The notes under the pieces: model-generated | Told to the model about the DNA's origin: nothing | The model's input: the letters and a program-made list of their open reading frames with translations, nothing else | The model's database searches: none | Source: an uncultured Lachnospiraceae bacterium | GTDB lineage: Bacteria; Bacillota_A; Clostridia; Lachnospirales; Lachnospiraceae | Reading direction: 5' to 3' | Assembly: GCA_910585855.1 (NCBI GenBank) | Contig: CAJUGZ010000250.1 | Span: 1-6,451, forward strand | DNA: 6,451 bases | In this document: piece after piece, positions 1 to 6,365 of the stretch | Position numbering within the stretch: position 1 is the first letter of the stretch | How the letters are laid out: each line of letters opens with the position of its first letter | Program-made: the position numbers and the translations under genes

Positions 1-29
1 CTTCCATGCAGGGTATGCAAAAAAAGGGG
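1..29. repeat. Terminal direct repeat, left copy
   Basis: Bases 1-29 are identical to 6423-6451, the last 29 bases of the window. The match runs into both window edges, so its true length is unknown. The left copy is the loop and 3' half of the hairpin that is complete at 6407-6447, so the window starts in the middle of that hairpin. This is what a circular molecule, a tandemly repeated 6422-base unit, or a contig broken at a repeated sequence would show. The identity is seen directly; the cause is open. Confidence 0.85.
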
Positions 30-41
30 CGTGTTTAGCCC
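19..41 (-). terminator. Putative Rho-independent terminator for leftward transcription
   Basis: Read on the minus strand, GGGC (41-38) and GCCC (30-27) enclose a 7-base loop, followed by C and seven T (25-19). The stem is only 4 bp, so it is weak, and the GGC in it can also pair with bases 68-72. It is the first U-tract hairpin I find downstream of the exporter gene, which would give that transcript a 3' UTR of about 270-290 bases. Confidence 0.4.
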
Positions 42-152
42 GGATAATAGGGAAAAGAATGTTTTACGGCTAGTAAAATCCTTCCTTACACCCATTACGT
101 TTCGCTTGTAATGAGGGCGAATTGCGCCCCGGTTCGTCCGGTTGGATGAACC
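36..152. other. Run of hairpins, possible structured RNA or insertion-sequence end
   Basis: No supportable gene lies in positions 1-308. Instead there are four consecutive inverted repeats: TAGCC 36-40 with GGCTA 68-72; CATTAC 93-98 with GTAATG 108-113; GGGCG 115-119 with CGCCC 125-129; and GGTTCGTCC 131-139 with GGATGAACC 144-152 (9 bp with one G-U, loop GGTT). Beyond them, GGAGCAAG 190-197 can pair with CTTGCGTCC 221-229. Two readings fit. One is the 3' UTR of the leftward exporter transcript. The other, reading the plus strand, is the right end of an IS200/IS605-type element with its guide-RNA scaffold, since the tail GAAATCAGAAGCCC at 153-166 resembles the style of such ends. No transposase or TnpB coding is visible, and the terminal hairpin such an end normally has is not completed. 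Identity is unresolved. Confidence 0.4.
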
Positions 153-308
153 GAAATCAGAAGCCCTAGACTTTCTTACCGTTTGGAGCGGAGCAAGCAA
201 AGGACAGGAGCAAACCGCCTCTTGCGTCCGGTGACCAGCAACATTGCACAAGTAAACCCAGAATTAGCCCTTCCTTTTGAGTTCAGCATCCCAAATCAAC
301 TGCTTTCC

Positions 309-2099
309 CTAACTCTGTATCATTTTCATCTGATAAAATCGTCCCTTCGCCTCCATCAGCTCAGAATAACTTCCATACTCTACACAGCGTCCATCTGCAA
401 TCACAGCAATCTTATCCGCATCCCGTATAGTAGAAAGCCGATGTGCCACAATAAAAGTTGTTCTTCCTTTGGTCAAATTTCCCAATGCTTCCTGTAAAAG
501 TTTCTCTGATATACTATCCAATGCAGAAGTCGCTTCATCTAATACAATCACACGGGGATCTCGAATTAAAGCCCGGGCAATCGAAATTCTCTGCCGTTGC
601 CCACCGGAAAGTTTTCCCCCATGCTCTCCTACCATAGTATCCACACCATTTGGCAGCGACTCAATCAAATCGGTTAAATTCGCTGCACGAATCACCTCTT
701 CTAATACCGAATCCTCTACACCCTCCATACCATATAAAATATTTTCCCGAATCGTCCCAGAAAATAAAATTGAAGTCTGAGGTACTACTGCCAAATGCTT
801 CCGATAACTTCTCAGATCAATTTCTTTCATGTCCTGTCCGTCTATCCGCACACATCCGGCAGTCGCACCACAAAACCCAATAACCAAATTTAAAATGGTT
901 GTTTTTCCTGCTCCTGATTCTCCGACAAAAGCAATCGTTTCCCCCTGTTTTACATGAAAATCAAAATGATCTAACACCCACTTTTCGCTTCCCTTATACC
1001 GAAAAGAAACCTCCTGAAAATCAAATTCACCGCAGACTTCACTTAACTGCTTTTTCCCCTCATTCTTTTCAATATCCTCTGCCAAAAGTACTTCTCCAAT
1101 CGAATTGACCGATTCAATTCCTTTTGCCAGTGTAGGAACTAAAGCTAACAGTGCAGAAACTTGCCCTACAATCGTACTAAAATAGTTCTGATATAATGTA
1201 ATATCCCCCACTAAAATTTCTCCCTTTAATGCCAAAAATCCGGTAAATAACAGACAAATTACCTGAAAAATTTGAAATGCCACCCAGCCGACAGCACCAA
1301 ATAAAGCCTGTACAATATCTAAACGATATCCTTTCTCTGCTACCATCATAAGCTGGCGGCTCATTTTTCCAATCTCTTCTTCCTCTAAAGCATGTGCCCT
1401 AGTAACGGGAATCAGCTCCACCATCTCCATTACCCTTGCCGATGTTTCCTCAATCTCATGCCGAAATTCCTGATTTCTCTTCCGCATAACCGTCCGAAAA
1501 AATACCATTGTCAAAGCCGCTACCGGCGCAGTCAAAAGAAAAAACAAAAAGATAATACGACTTTTTGCCACTGTTACTACCAAAGCCACACCAGTATTCA
1601 TTATAATACTTAAAATATTTAAAAACATCTGTGTAGAAAGCGTTTCTACTGCCTCTACATCCCGTATAATCTTTGACTGCAGACGCCCCGACTGCATCTC
1701 TGTATGATAGGCAATCGAAAGCTGCTGTAACTTTGCAATCAAAGCCTTTCGAAGCCCCGTTTCCACATATCGGGTTGCCAGCGATTTATACTTCGTATAA
1801 AGATAAGCCAACGGGATATTGCAAAGCGTAAGCAAGATAAGAAACACAGTCTGCCCTATCATATGCTTTATAGTATCCGGCGTATAACCAATAATATCAT
1901 TGATAATATTTGCCGTAATAATCGGCAGAACCCATACCGGCGAATGTTTCACAAATCCAAACAAAGCCGCTAAAAGAAACTTATGATAGTTCCCCTTATA
2001 AAGCCCTAATAAAATCCGAACCGGACGTCCTCGATACTTCCGATAACAGCGGATAAACCACTGTTCTGTTTGTACATTTTTTGGTGCATGTAAATCCAT
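309..2099 (-). CDS. ABC exporter half-transporter (fused permease and ATPase)
   Basis: This 596-residue protein has the standard layout and length of an ABCB/MsbA-like half-exporter: an N-terminal six-helix membrane domain (hydrophobic stretches near residues 41-63, 81-101, 156-178, 182-201, 264-291 and 297-325) followed by a nucleotide-binding domain from about 358. All ATPase motifs are intact: A-loop Tyr368, Walker A GESGAGKT (393-400), Q-loop Gln441, X-loop TMVGEHG (488-494), signature LSGGQ (497-501), Walker B VIVLDE (517-522), D-loop SALD (525-528) and switch His553. It should sit in the cytoplasmic membrane and use ATP to export a substrate; the substrate cannot be told. There is no second half-transporter next to it, so a homodimer is the simplest inference. 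The ATG at 2099 is supported by a GAGGG ribosome binding site 7 bases upstream. It is divergent from an AraC-family gene, its likely regulator. No solute-binding protein is present, which fits an exporter rather than an importer. Confidence 0.95.
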   Translation of the reverse strand: MDLHAPKNVQTEQWFIRCYRKYRGRPVRILLGLYKGNYHKFLLAALFGFVKHSPVWVLPIITANIINDIIGYTPDTIKHMIGQTVFLILLTLCNIPLAYLYTKYKSLATRYVETGLRKALIAKLQQLSIAYHTEMQSGRLQSKIIRDVEAVETLSTQMFLNILSIIMNTGVALVVTVAKSRIIFLFFLLTAPVAALTMVFFRTVMRKRNQEFRHEIEETSARVMEMVELIPVTRAHALEEEEIGKMSRQLMMVAEKGYRLDIVQALFGAVGWVAFQIFQVICLLFTGFLALKGEILVGDITLYQNYFSTIVGQVSALLALVPTLAKGIESVNSIGEVLLAEDIEKNEGKKQLSEVCGEFDFQEVSFRYKGSEKWVLDHFDFHVKQGETIAFVGESGAGKTTILNLVIGFCGATAGCVRIDGQDMKEIDLRSYRKHLAVVPQTSILFSGTIRENILYGMEGVEDSVLEEVIRAANLTDLIESLPNGVDTMVGEHGGKLSGGQRQRISIARALIRDPRVIVLDEATSALDSISEKLLQEALGNLTKGRTTFIVAHRLSTIRDADKIAVIADGRCVEYGSYSELMEAKGRFYQMKMIQS

Positions 2100-2106
2100 C
2101 TTTGTT

Positions 2107-2111
2107 CCCTC
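2107..2111 (-). promoter_or_regulatory. Ribosome binding site of the ABC exporter gene
   Basis: GAGGG on the minus strand lies 7 bases before the ATG at 2099, supporting this start codon. I could not find a convincing -10/-35 pair for this gene in the 2112-2230 interval, which would fit a promoter that needs an activator. Confidence 0.75.
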
Positions 2112-2171
2112 ACTTTATCTTATTTTTTCTCTTCCTTATTCTGCCAAAGAAACATTCACATGCCATTACAG

Positions 2172-2208
2172 CAAAGTAAACTTTGAAACCTGCAAACTTT
2201 GAAAAAGT
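2172..2208. promoter_or_regulatory. Clustered repeats, candidate operator in the divergent promoter region
   Basis: AAACTTTGAAA occurs twice in direct orientation (2178-2188 and 2194-2204), 16 bases start to start. The first copy overlaps a palindrome CAAAGT-AA-ACTTTG (2172-2185), and the second begins an inverted pair ACTTT-GAA-AAAGT (2196-2208, one base skewed). This gives four AAAGT/ACTTT half-sites in 37 bases between two divergent starts. AraC-family proteins typically bind direct repeats, so this is the best candidate site for the adjacent regulator to act on its own gene and the exporter. Binding is inferred, and the AT-rich background makes chance repeats more likely. Confidence 0.45.
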
Positions 2209-2233
2209 GATATACATTTTTTTTAAAATGCGT

Positions 2234-2239
2234 TATATT
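2234..2239 (+). promoter_or_regulatory. Candidate -10 box of the AraC-family gene
   Basis: TATATT lies 34 bases before the chosen start codon, giving a leader of about 28 bases. The hexamer at the expected -35 position (about 2211-2216, TATACA) is poor, so this would be a weak or activator-dependent promoter. The candidate operator ends about 25 bases upstream of this box. Confidence 0.35.
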
Positions 2240-2258
2240 AAATGCAGAAAGAAGAATG

Positions 2259-2273
2259 AAAGGAGTTTCTCCT
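2259..2273 (+). promoter_or_regulatory. Ribosome binding site of the AraC-family gene, inside a small hairpin
   Basis: AAAGGAG (2259-2265) stands 8 bases before the ATG at 2274 and decides the start: the in-frame ATG at 2256 has no comparable site. AGGAG (2261-2265) and CTCCT (2269-2273) are exactly complementary around a TTT loop, so the ribosome binding site can pair with the bases just before the start codon. Confidence 0.7.
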
Positions 2274-3122
2274 ATGGACTGTCGATTTGACATCACATAT
2301 CATGATTTTAACCCTACTGTCCTATTTGTAAGCAAAAGTACCATGAACCGGGATTCCCGCTATCATGACCATGATTTTACAGAAATCACTTATATCTTAT
2401 CTGGAAAAGGACAATACTTTGTAGAAGGCATAACTTATAATGTAAAAGCAGGCGATCTGATTATCTGCAATACAGGCGTTCACCACCACAATATCGTAAC
2501 CGATGAAAAAGAGCCAACCATTGAGTTCTTTGTCGGCTTTACCGACTATCACCTAAAAGATCTGCCGCCAAACACCATGCCTCTAACCGATCACTCCTAT
2601 CTGCTCCATACCGATACACAGCTTCAGCAAAGCCTGTCAAAACTATGCTATGCTATGTTAGCAGAAAACGAAACCAATCAAGTAGGAAAATACTTTATGC
2701 TAAAAGCCTATCTCATTCAATTTTTACTGCTTATTATCCGCCAAAATGCAGAACCGCAGCCCAAACAAGAAGGCTACCATTTTGATACCCATTATAAAAG
2801 CTATGTTGTCAATCAAATCGTTACTTATTTAGATACACACTACAGCGAGAAAATCTCCTTAGACCGAATCGCTCAAAACATGTACTTAAGTCCGGTCTAC
2901 ATTTCAAAAATATTTAAAGAAGAAACCGGAGAATCTCCTATTAATTATCTAATTAAAATCCGATTAGAAAAAGCAAAAGACATGCTTTCCTCTCCTACTC
3001 CTAACAGCATAAAAAAAATAGCAAATGATGTAGGATATGAAGATGCATACCACTTCAGCAAACTATTTAAAAAATACTATGGCATCTCCCCTCTCTACTA
3101 CCGAAAACGCCTCCTCCCATAA
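2274..3122 (+). CDS. AraC-family transcriptional regulator
   Basis: From the ATG at 2274 the protein has 282 residues, the usual size of a two-domain AraC-family regulator. Residues about 15-90 form a cupin-like ligand-sensing domain (RYHDHDF around 29-35, then the glycine-containing ILSGKGQYFV and VKAGDLIICNTGVHHH segments). The C-terminal hundred residues hold the two helix-turn-helix units: the first at about 194-226 (ISLDRIAQNMYLSPVYISKIFKE region) and the second at about 245-278 (SIKKIANDVGYEDAYHFSKLFKKYYGISP region), the latter matching the family signature. A reading from ATG 2256 would add six residues but lacks a good ribosome binding site. The gene is divergent from the ABC exporter, the classic arrangement for a regulator and its target, so it probably controls exporter expression in response to a small ligand. 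The ligand is unknown. A structured repeat element begins 8 bases after its stop codon. Confidence 0.93.
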   Translation: MDCRFDITYHDFNPTVLFVSKSTMNRDSRYHDHDFTEITYILSGKGQYFVEGITYNVKAGDLIICNTGVHHHNIVTDEKEPTIEFFVGFTDYHLKDLPPNTMPLTDHSYLLHTDTQLQQSLSKLCYAMLAENETNQVGKYFMLKAYLIQFLLLIIRQNAEPQPKQEGYHFDTHYKSYVVNQIVTYLDTHYSEKISLDRIAQNMYLSPVYISKIFKEETGESPINYLIKIRLEKAKDMLSSPTPNSIKKIANDVGYEDAYHFSKLFKKYYGISPLYYRKRLLP

Positions 3123-3130
3123 AAAGTAAA

Positions 3131-3298
3131 AGGAGGACGCCAAAATCAAAAGGAAAATCTGCTCCGAGCCCGCTTGCGCTTAGCATTTCTTATTTTCATA
3201 GCGGACACATAAGGCACTAAAATACAGCAAAACCATACCTAAGTGCCGACGGGAAATGATGACCCTGCGCAGACATTCCTTTTAATTTTAGCTGTGTA
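3131..3298 (+). ncRNA. Structured intergenic element, copy 1 (unassigned family)
   Basis: This begins with GGAGGACGCC 8 bases after the stop codon of the AraC-family gene and ends with GCTGTGTA. The outer stem pairs 3142-3162 with 3269-3290 (one mismatch and a small internal loop). Inside lies a core shared with copy 2: a block at 3171-3188, another at about 3200-3214 and an identical 32-base run at 3237-3268. In the core, CATTTC (3184-3189) can pair with GAAATG (3253-3258), and GGCACT (3213-3218) with AGTGCC (3242-3247). The arms differ completely in sequence from copy 2 but keep their pairing, which argues for selected RNA or DNA structure. It could be a 3'-UTR RNA co-transcribed with the upstream gene, or a hairpin-type mobile repeat. 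I know no family name for it and see no ORF in it. Confidence 0.65.
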
Positions 3299-3426
3299 TC
3301 TCTACCGGAAAATAAAGATACAAACCCAACAGAAAATTTTTCCTCTATACGAAAAATTCTAGGGAAAATTTCAAAAACTGTAAATTAATTAGTATAGCTA
3401 TTTATTGTAATTTTCTCCGTCTGGAG
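3299..3426. other. AT-rich spacer between the two inverted element copies
   Basis: This 128-base stretch holds no gene. Visible structure is limited to GTATCT 3296-3301 with AGATAC 3316-3321, ATTTTTC 3336-3342 with GAAAAAT 3351-3357, and CTCC/GGAG at about 3415-3426. None has the GC-rich stem plus U-tract of a clear terminator, so how the two convergent transcripts end is not obvious. Confidence 0.5.
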
Positions 3427-3580
3427 TACACAGCCGAAAGCCGAATGGTGTTCCATGCAGGGTCATCATTTCCCGTCGGCACTTAGGTGCTGTACTTTAG
3501 CACCTTATGTGTCCGCTACGAGGAAATGCTAAGCGCAAGCGAGCCCGGAATGGAATTCCATTCGGCTTTCGGCGTCCTCC
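3427..3580 (-). ncRNA. Structured intergenic element, copy 2 (inverted relative to copy 1)
   Basis: Read on the minus strand, it starts with GGAGGACGCC (3580-3571) 3 bases after the stop codon of the CAP-domain gene and ends with GCTGTGTA (3434-3427). The outer stem pairs 3573-3552 with 3454-3433: a 16-bp perfect block, a 2-base mismatch, then four more pairs. Core blocks match copy 1 at 3541-3524, 3517-3503 and 3488-3457. A local hairpin GGTGCT/AGCACC lies at about 3505-3486. Bases 3548-3563 are a 16-bp perfect palindrome centred on GAATTC, absent from copy 1. The apical part is about 9 bases shorter than in copy 1. Its sense placement right after a different gene's stop codon repeats the arrangement of copy 1. 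Confidence 0.65.
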
Positions 3581-3583
3581 CCC

Positions 3584-6121
3584 CTAGCGAATCCTTGCTC
3601 CGTTTTCATCCACACGATGTCCATCTGGAGTTGTTGTATTCATAAAACAATCCCCGTTTTTCTCATCCAAATAATACCACTTTCCTCTTACTAACTGCCA
3701 GCCCACTTTCATATCTCCATTGATCGGATCTAAATAATACCACTTTCCGTTCACTTTCTGCCAATCGGTTTTCATATCTCCGTTTTTTGGATCTAAATAA
3801 TACCATTTTCCATTTACTAACTGCCAAGCCGACTCCATATCTCCATCTTTTAAATCTAAATAGTACCATTTTCCTCTTACTTTTTGCCAGCCCGTTTTCA
3901 TATCTCCATTTTTCGGATCTAAATAATACCATTTTCCGTTTACCAACTGCCAGTCTACTTTCATATCTCCGTTTACTGTATCCAAATAATACCACTTTCC
4001 ATTCACCAACTGCCAGCCTGTTGTCATTTTACTGTCGCCTGCTAAATAGTACCACTTTCCGCCTGTCTGCAGCCAGCCTGTTTTTAATATACTGTCTGCT
4101 CCGGCATAATACCAGATATTTTGATCCTTTACCCATTCATTAACTGCAACTGCCCCATTACTTTTTATAAATTGTTTTCCTGCTACACTGTTTTGAATCC
4201 CCGATGCATACTGCACGACCGATCCCGGTCCGCTGCTGGAACTTGAACCACTCCCGCTTGGACGACTGCCTCCTCCACTCGGACGATTTGTACTGCTGCT
4301 GGCTTTTTCATAGACTGCTTCTACCGTAACAAGTCCCTCTGTCATAACAAATCTGGTACTCTCTTTTTCACTGTTTGCCAAAACCGCTGAACCGCTTACT
4401 ACTTTCCAATGGTCAAACTTCATTCCAGAAGCTGGTCTTTCCGCCTGAATCGATACTACCGCACCTGCGGCATAATTTCCGCTTCCTGTTCCATTTTTTA
4501 TAGTCACTACGTAAGTTGGTGCTGAAGGATCAATTACTGCCTGTTCATACTCTGCCCGCACGGTTACATTTTCACTTGGCATAACAAAAGTTGTTGTCGC
4601 ACTTTTACTGTCTGCCAAAACCGCCTGTCCTTTCTCAACCTTCCACTCTTTAAATTTTTTTCCGACTTCCGGTACATCTGCCGTAATTGTTACAGTAGAA
4701 CCTTCCTTTTGACTTCCACCTCCTGCTCCGTTACTGACAATTAACTGATAGGACTTTGTTGGAAGTTCAATTTTATAAGTAAATGTACTGACCGGACTAA
4801 TATTCATCCCATCTTTTACTGCAATCGCCTGAATTACAGTTGTCGTGATTTCTCCTTTTTTTCCAGTAAGCAAAATTGGCTCTGTATACTTTTGACCATT
4901 TACTACAGTTGGTGTCGTTCCATCTGTTGTATAATAAATAACTGCCCCCTGTGTATCACTGCTCAGAGAAACCTTTTTTTCTGCCGAATACTTTGCTTCC
5001 GGCAAATTTGCCTTTGGGGCAGCCGCTGTATCTCTTTTCGACTCCTCTAGAGTAAAAAAATTAACATTATATTTTATTTCTACCGGATCTCCGTTCTTTT
5101 CTTTTAATCCTGTTACCTTTACCTCAATGATATCATCTGCCGAAAATTTTCTGTCAGGACTAAATAAAAGAGCCGCACCCATCCCATAACCTCCGGTATC
5201 TATATTAAAATATGGAGTTTGTCCTGCCGTATGATTAGTACTATCGTTAAACTTATAAACCTCATTTGTCTTTAAATCCGTTATTGTCACTTCAATCCGA
5301 CTCTTATCTGCATCACTGATTGAAAACTTTTCTCCTGACAAACTGAGCATCCATGGTCCTTTCATCACCTCATAAGGCATATTTTCCGCCGGCCAAGCCA
5401 CATAATCAATATTGGTATTTTCTCTGGACGTATCAAATGCATAAAGTGCAGTAAACCTTCCTGAACCCCCATTTACCGAATTGGTACAATAGCCAAAACC
5501 AGTATACTGCATAGCTGGATTTAAGATCCATCTACGGTGTCCGGCACGATCAATATTTCCTTTATCTCCATCGTCCATATAACCATTTATAATCGAAGCA
5601 CTGATATTTTTATATCCGTTCCCAATATTACTTTGCGATGTTCCCGAAAGCCCCTTATCAAAAAACTCCTGCGGAATATCATTTGGCTTTGCCGGTTCAT
5701 GGGACAATGCATTATTTCTTGCCATAACCACGCTTCCCGTCTGTGCCAGTTCTTCATACTCTTCTTTCATAGTCACATCCGCCGGAATCCCTGCTATGTA
5801 ACGCATAAAATTCAATGCATTTAATCCATCCGTTATCGTTTCCTGTGATAACTTTCCTGCACGATAAGGGGAAAACGAAGGTTCTGTCTGATAAGTCACT
5901 TCCCTTTCTGCATTATATGGATGATCCAAATAAAATCTTAAAATTTCTTCCTTAGTATGTTTCTGCGGTGCTGACAAATTCGCCTGCTTCGTCGCTTCTT
6001 CCTCTCCTGTATAAACAACAGGCTCACCCTGCGCATACAATGTAGTCTGATTTCCTAAAATACTACCCGTTGCAACAAACGCAGTCATAAAAACCTTTGC
6101 TCTATTCCACTTTTTCACCAT
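3584..6121 (-). CDS. Secreted CAP-domain protein with wall-binding repeat tail
   Basis: This 845-residue protein starts with a signal peptide (basic MVKKWNRAK, hydrophobic 10-22, likely cut after LYA at 30). Residues about 95-230 form a CAP/SCP (YkwD-like) domain with the paired histidines His141 (ALSHEP) and His195 in GHRRWILNP, the bacterial form of the CAP signature. Residues 235-358 are a beta-rich region I cannot assign. About 373-450 resembles a chitobiase/hexosaminidase C-terminal fold (IYYTTDGTTPT). Two InlB-B-like repeats follow (456-526 and 537-605, each with FxxWKV and a FVM segment before an EYE/VYE end). A Gly/Ser/Pro linker (607-636) leads to eight tryptophan-rich repeats (661-828). 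It should be exported and held on the cell wall; the CAP domain's activity is unknown in most bacterial members. The start is supported by GAGGG 6 bases upstream, and a strong promoter shows it is its own transcription unit. It is convergent with the AraC-family gene. Confidence 0.92.
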   Translation of the reverse strand: MVKKWNRAKVFMTAFVATGSILGNQTTLYAQGEPVVYTGEEEATKQANLSAPQKHTKEEILRFYLDHPYNAEREVTYQTEPSFSPYRAGKLSQETITDGLNALNFMRYIAGIPADVTMKEEYEELAQTGSVVMARNNALSHEPAKPNDIPQEFFDKGLSGTSQSNIGNGYKNISASIINGYMDDGDKGNIDRAGHRRWILNPAMQYTGFGYCTNSVNGGSGRFTALYAFDTSRENTNIDYVAWPAENMPYEVMKGPWMLSLSGEKFSISDADKSRIEVTITDLKTNEVYKFNDSTNHTAGQTPYFNIDTGGYGMGAALLFSPDRKFSADDIIEVKVTGLKEKNGDPVEIKYNVNFFTLEESKRDTAAAPKANLPEAKYSAEKKVSLSSDTQGAVIYYTTDGTTPTVVNGQKYTEPILLTGKKGEITTTVIQAIAVKDGMNISPVSTFTYKIELPTKSYQLIVSNGAGGGSQKEGSTVTITADVPEVGKKFKEWKVEKGQAVLADSKSATTTFVMPSENVTVRAEYEQAVIDPSAPTYVVTIKNGTGSGNYAAGAVVSIQAERPASGMKFDHWKVVSGSAVLANSEKESTRFVMTEGLVTVEAVYEKASSSTNRPSGGGSRPSGSGSSSSSGPGSVVQYASGIQNSVAGKQFIKSNGAVAVNEWVKDQNIWYYAGADSILKTGWLQTGGKWYYLAGDSKMTTGWQLVNGKWYYLDTVNGDMKVDWQLVNGKWYYLDPKNGDMKTGWQKVRGKWYYLDLKDGDMESAWQLVNGKWYYLDPKNGDMKTDWQKVNGKWYYLDPINGDMKVGWQLVRGKWYYLDEKNGDCFMNTTTPDGHRVDENGARIR
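3638..4141 (-). repeat. Eight tandem 20-22-residue wall-binding repeats in the CAP protein
   Basis: Residues 661-828 form eight tandem units of the pattern GWQxVxGKWYYLDxxNGDMKx, related to choline-binding and glucan-binding repeats. The first two (WVKDQNIWYY and WLQTGGKWYY) are divergent. The last six (702-827) keep an exact 21-residue, 63-base period and are near-identical, differing mainly in G/D/A before the first W and in QL/QK. The regular period keeps other frames open across the array on both strands; those are by-products, not genes. The ligand may be choline on teichoic acid or a wall glycan; sequence alone does not decide. Confidence 0.88.
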
Positions 6122-6127
6122 TCCAAT

Positions 6128-6132
6128 CCCTC
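6128..6132 (-). promoter_or_regulatory. Ribosome binding site of the CAP-domain gene
   Basis: GAGGG on the minus strand lies 6 bases before the ATG at 6121 and confirms the start, which is also placed correctly for the signal peptide. Confidence 0.8.
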
Positions 6133-6193
6133 TTTTCTTAAATTTCCTTTATCCGTTTTTCTATTTTTGTTTTTTATCTTAGCGTATCGTCCT

Positions 6194-6222
6194 ATTATAA
6201 CACTCCCTTTTTATCTTGTAAA
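6194..6222 (-). promoter_or_regulatory. Sigma-A type promoter of the CAP-domain gene
   Basis: On the minus strand, TTTACA (6222-6217) and a perfect TATAAT (6199-6194) are separated by exactly 17 bases. Transcription would start near 6187, giving a leader of about 65 bases before the start codon. It is the best promoter in the window and suggests constitutive, strong expression of the secreted protein. Confidence 0.85.
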
Positions 6223-6281
6223 TATTTGCTATCTATTTTCTTCCATAGGTCTCTTACAAATAAACTCTTAAAAAAATTCAG

Positions 6282-6306
6282 GAATTGTAAATACAATTCT
6301 TTTTTT
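6282..6306 (+). terminator. Rho-independent terminator, partly bidirectional
   Basis: GAATTGT (6282-6288) pairs with ACAATTC (6293-6299) around AAAT and is followed directly by seven T (6300-6306) on the plus strand. On the minus strand the same stem is followed, after a 5-base gap, by seven T (complement of 6270-6276), so it may also stop leftward read-through before the CAP promoter. No plus-strand gene lies upstream for it to end. The stem is AT-rich, so strength is uncertain. Confidence 0.55.
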
Positions 6307-6365
6307 GTTCCGAAGCCAAGAAACAGTCAGATACGGAAACCATGGGCAGCCTGCAGTGACTTTGG

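Noticed and set aside
1..111. Partial coding sequence entering from the left edge
   Set aside because: One frame stays open to a TAA at 109-111, but the residues match no family I know and the stretch overlaps a repeat, a terminator and hairpins.
183..497. Open plus-strand frame of 104 codons
   Set aside because: It largely overlaps the 3' end of the exporter gene on the other strand, has no ribosome binding site and has low-complexity composition without a recognisable domain.
2256..2273. Upstream ATG as start of the AraC-family gene
   Set aside because: It would add only six residues that include the translated ribosome binding site, and it lacks a proper ribosome binding site of its own.
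3663..3995. Open minus-strand frame of 110 codons in another phase
   Set aside because: It is a by-product of the 63-base repeat period of the CAP protein tail; its translation is just the repeat read out of frame.
3638..4141. CRISPR array
   Set aside because: The regular repeats are contiguous coding units of 63 bases with no unique spacers and translate into a known type of wall-binding repeat.
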